Shown here piece after piece: positions 6,282-7,512 of a DNA stretch of 7,512 nt (position 1 is the stretch's first letter; each line of letters begins with the position of its first letter). This DNA comes from Methylophilaceae bacterium UBA6140. Its GTDB lineage: Bacteria; Pseudomonadota; Gammaproteobacteria; Burkholderiales; Methylophilaceae. The position numbers and the translations under genes are program-made. The notes under the pieces are model-generated. The model was not told the DNA's origin, made no database searches, and saw only the letters and a list, made by a program, of their open reading frames with translations. The stretch lies in assembly GCA_002423265.1 (NCBI GenBank), contig DIVE01000098.1, positions 35,059 through 42,570 on the forward strand. The letters run 5' to 3'.

Positions 6282-6761
6282 ATGAAAGGCGACAAGAAAG
6301 TCATTCAATACCTCAACAAGGCGCTCACGCTTGAGCTGACTGCCATCAACCAGTATTTCCTCCACGCGCGCATGTACAAGAACTGGGGGCTGATGGCACT
6401 GGGCAAGAAAGTCTACGAGGAATCGATCGAAGAAATGCGCCATGCCGACAAGCTGATCGAGCGCATCCTGTTTCTCGACGGCCTGCCCAACCTGCAGGAT
6501 CTCAACAAGCTGCTGATCGGCGAAAACGTACCCGAATGCATGAACTGCGATTTGCAACTGGAAATCGGCGGTCGCGCCCACTACATCGAAGCGATTGCCT
6601 ATTGCGAATCGGTCAGGGATTACGTCTCGCGCGACATTCTCACCGAGATTCTGGACGACACCGAAGGCCATATCGACTATCTGGAAACGCAACTGGGCCT
6701 GATCGAACGCCTCGGTCTGCAGAATTACCAGCAATCAGCCATGGGCGAAATGGAAGCTTGA
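6282..6761 (+). CDS. bfr: Bacterioferritin (heme-containing iron-storage protein)
   Basis: A 159-residue four-helix-bundle subunit of the 24-mer iron-storage cage, matching E. coli Bfr (158) closely: [46 protein letters not shown]. The heme ligand Met52 is present. Ferroxidase ligands Glu18, Glu51, His54, Glu94 and His130 are present, but position 127 is Thr (DDTEGH) instead of Glu. Iron oxidation may therefore differ from the E. coli type, unless Glu128 substitutes or this is a normal variant of the lineage. ATG 6282 has GGAAG (6269-6273) as Shine-Dalgarno, 8 nt upstream. It lies 80 bp after bfd with no separate consensus promoter in the gap, and a strong terminator follows, so bfd-bfr is a likely two-gene iron operon. 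Confidence 0.95.
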   Translation: MKGDKKVIQYLNKALTLELTAINQYFLHARMYKNWGLMALGKKVYEESIEEMRHADKLIERILFLDGLPNLQDLNKLLIGENVPECMNCDLQLEIGGRAHYIEAIAYCESVRDYVSRDILTEILDDTEGHIDYLETQLGLIERLGLQNYQQSAMGEMEA

Positions 6762-6784
6762 CCGGCAGAACCGGCAAGGATTAC

Positions 6785-6811
6785 AAGGCGATGCTTTGGC
6801 ATCGCCTTTTT
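6785..6811 (+). terminator. Rho-independent terminator of bfd-bfr
   Basis: A perfect 10-bp stem, AAGGCGATGC (6785-6794) and GCATCGCCTT (6799-6808), with a 4-nt TTTG loop. It runs into five T residues (6807-6811) and then AATTT. It starts 23 bp after the bfr stop, the ideal position to end the iron operon. Confidence 0.94.
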
Positions 6812-6825
6812 AATTTCCAGCGTTC

Positions 6826-7338
6826 ATGATCGCCCGCAGCTTTCCGCCGGTTGCCCGCAGCGATGCGAGGCTGTTGATCCTCGGCTCGATGCCGGGCAAG
6901 GCCTCGCTCGCCGCCAACCAGTATTACGCGCATCCGCGCAACCTGTTCTGGCCAATAGTTATCGAAACCTTATCCGCACCCGCCGGCACATCGTACGAAA
7001 ACCGTTTGGAACTGCTCCGAACGCACGGCATTGCCTTGTGGGATGTATTGCAGCAGTGTTACCGCGAAACCTCGCTGGATGCCGACATTGCCGCGGATTC
7101 AGTCGTCGTCAACGATTTCCGCCGGTTTTTCGCCGCACATCCTCACATACGCAGGATTCTGTTCAATGGTGCCAAGGCCGAGCAGATATTCCGCCGCCAC
7201 GTACTGCCCCAGCTCGAGGTCGGACAACATCCGGCTCTGATCTGCCTGCCTTCGACCAGCCCGGCGAATGCCGGCATCGCCGGCGAGACGCGCAAGAAAA
7301 AATGGCGCAACGCCCTGATGGACGTTGCGCCGGATTGA
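6826..7338 (+). CDS. DNA glycosylase of the HDG family (hypoxanthine/uracil-DNA glycosylase superfamily, family 6)
   Basis: A 170-residue protein of the uracil-DNA glycosylase superfamily. Motif 1 is LLILGSMPGKASL (residues 16-28), followed by QYYAHPRNLFWPI with Asn39, LWDVLQ and RETSLDADI, the NGAKAEQIF segment (114-122), and motif 2 LPSTSPAN (141-148). This pattern fits the family named DNA-deoxyinosine glycosylase, which removes deaminated adenine (hypoxanthine) from DNA; the specificity is inferred from family likeness. From memory, an equivalent Asn in the studied archaeal enzyme matters for catalysis. ATG 6826 gives a complete domain but has no Shine-Dalgarno and lies 14 nt after the bfr terminator, so expression may need a promoter overlapping that terminator or a leaderless mRNA. 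It is convergent with gatB, with an 18-bp gap. Confidence 0.88.
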   Translation: MIARSFPPVARSDARLLILGSMPGKASLAANQYYAHPRNLFWPIVIETLSAPAGTSYENRLELLRTHGIALWDVLQQCYRETSLDADIAADSVVVNDFRRFFAAHPHIRRILFNGAKAEQIFRRHVLPQLEVGQHPALICLPSTSPANAGIAGETRKKKWRNALMDVAPD

Positions 7339-7356
7339 TTGCAACCGACAAAAGTC

Positions 7357-7512
7357 TCAGGAAAGTTTCTTTTTCAGAAGCTCGTTGACCTGTGACGGGT
7401 TGGCCTTGCCACGGCTCGCCTTCATGCACTGACCGACCAGCGCATTGAATGCTTTCTCCTTGCCGGCCTTGTATTCCTCGACCATCGCCGCGTTGGCCGC
7501 CAGCACTTCATC
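7357..7512 (-). CDS. gatB: Aspartyl/glutamyl-tRNA(Asn/Gln) amidotransferase subunit B, C-terminal end (cut by window edge)
   Basis: The last 51 residues and TGA stop of GatB, which with GatA and GatC amidates misacylated Glu-tRNA(Gln) or Asp-tRNA(Asn). The visible part is the GatB/YqeY tail domain: [30 protein letters not shown], and the near-invariant end [18 protein letters not shown]. The Cys in VGQCMK is a small departure from the usual VGQVMK form. The rest of the gene, and probably gatA and gatC, lie beyond 7512. Confidence 0.93.
   Translation of the reverse strand, partial: DEVLAANAAMVEEYKAGKEKAFNALVGQCMKASRGKANPSQVNELLKKKLS

Noticed and set aside
6081..6734. A 217-codon minus-strand frame across bfd and bfr
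   Set aside because: It is antisense to two clearly identified genes and has no recognisable domain.
7324..7345. GTTGC/GCAAC inverted repeat between the glycosylase and gatB ends
   Set aside because: A 5-bp stem with a 12-nt loop and no T-run on either strand; likely chance, not a terminator.
1..7512. A new defence, mobile or biosynthetic gene system
   Set aside because: All genes but one small protein belong to known housekeeping, transport, iron or repair families, and there are no transposases, integrases, repeats of array type or composition breaks that I can see.

Overview
The window looks like ordinary chromosomal DNA of a Gram-negative proteobacterium, most likely a betaproteobacterium of the Nitrosomonadales type. 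This is inferred from protein character (metX-metW pair, AmpG, Bfd/Bfr, GatB tail), dense packing and moderately high GC, not from a database match. I see no insertion sequence, phage, CRISPR array, tRNA or rRNA. I also see no obviously new multi-gene system; the interest lies in regulatory architecture and in a few residue-level oddities.

Layout. Positions 1-317 (minus) hold the 5' part of a gamma-carbonic-anhydrase-like hexapeptide-repeat protein. It diverges from metX-metW (339-2089, plus), the acylation branch of methionine synthesis. Only 21 bp separate the two start codons, and that gap carries overlapping -10 elements on both strands. Next, on the minus strand, ampG (muropeptide permease, 4015-2783) is followed by an overlapping gene for a TauE/SafE or DsbD_2-type membrane protein with an HCxGMC motif (2790-2128). 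A small uncharacterised 95-residue protein (4147-4434, plus) diverges from ampG. Its 3' end faces that of xth (exonuclease III, minus, 4483-5262), which is divergent from pyrE (5288-5929, plus).

Iron section. Immediately after pyrE there is a sigma70 promoter with perfect hexamers and an overlapping Fur-box-like sequence. It precedes bfd (bacterioferritin-associated ferredoxin) and bfr (bacterioferritin), and a strong intrinsic terminator (6785-6811) follows bfr. Bfr stores iron and Bfd supplies electrons for its release, so these two genes work together. The Bfr has Thr where the canonical ferroxidase ligand Glu127 is expected.

Right end. A family-6 (HDG-type) uracil/hypoxanthine-DNA glycosylase (6826-7338) starts 14 nt after the terminator. 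It converges with the 3' end of gatB (7512-7357, minus). Several genes (the carbonic-anhydrase-like gene, metX, the glycosylase) have no Shine-Dalgarno sequence and have a -10-like hexamer 6 to 11 nt before the start codon, which suggests leaderless or nearly leaderless transcripts. No stretch longer than 300 bases lacks a gene.
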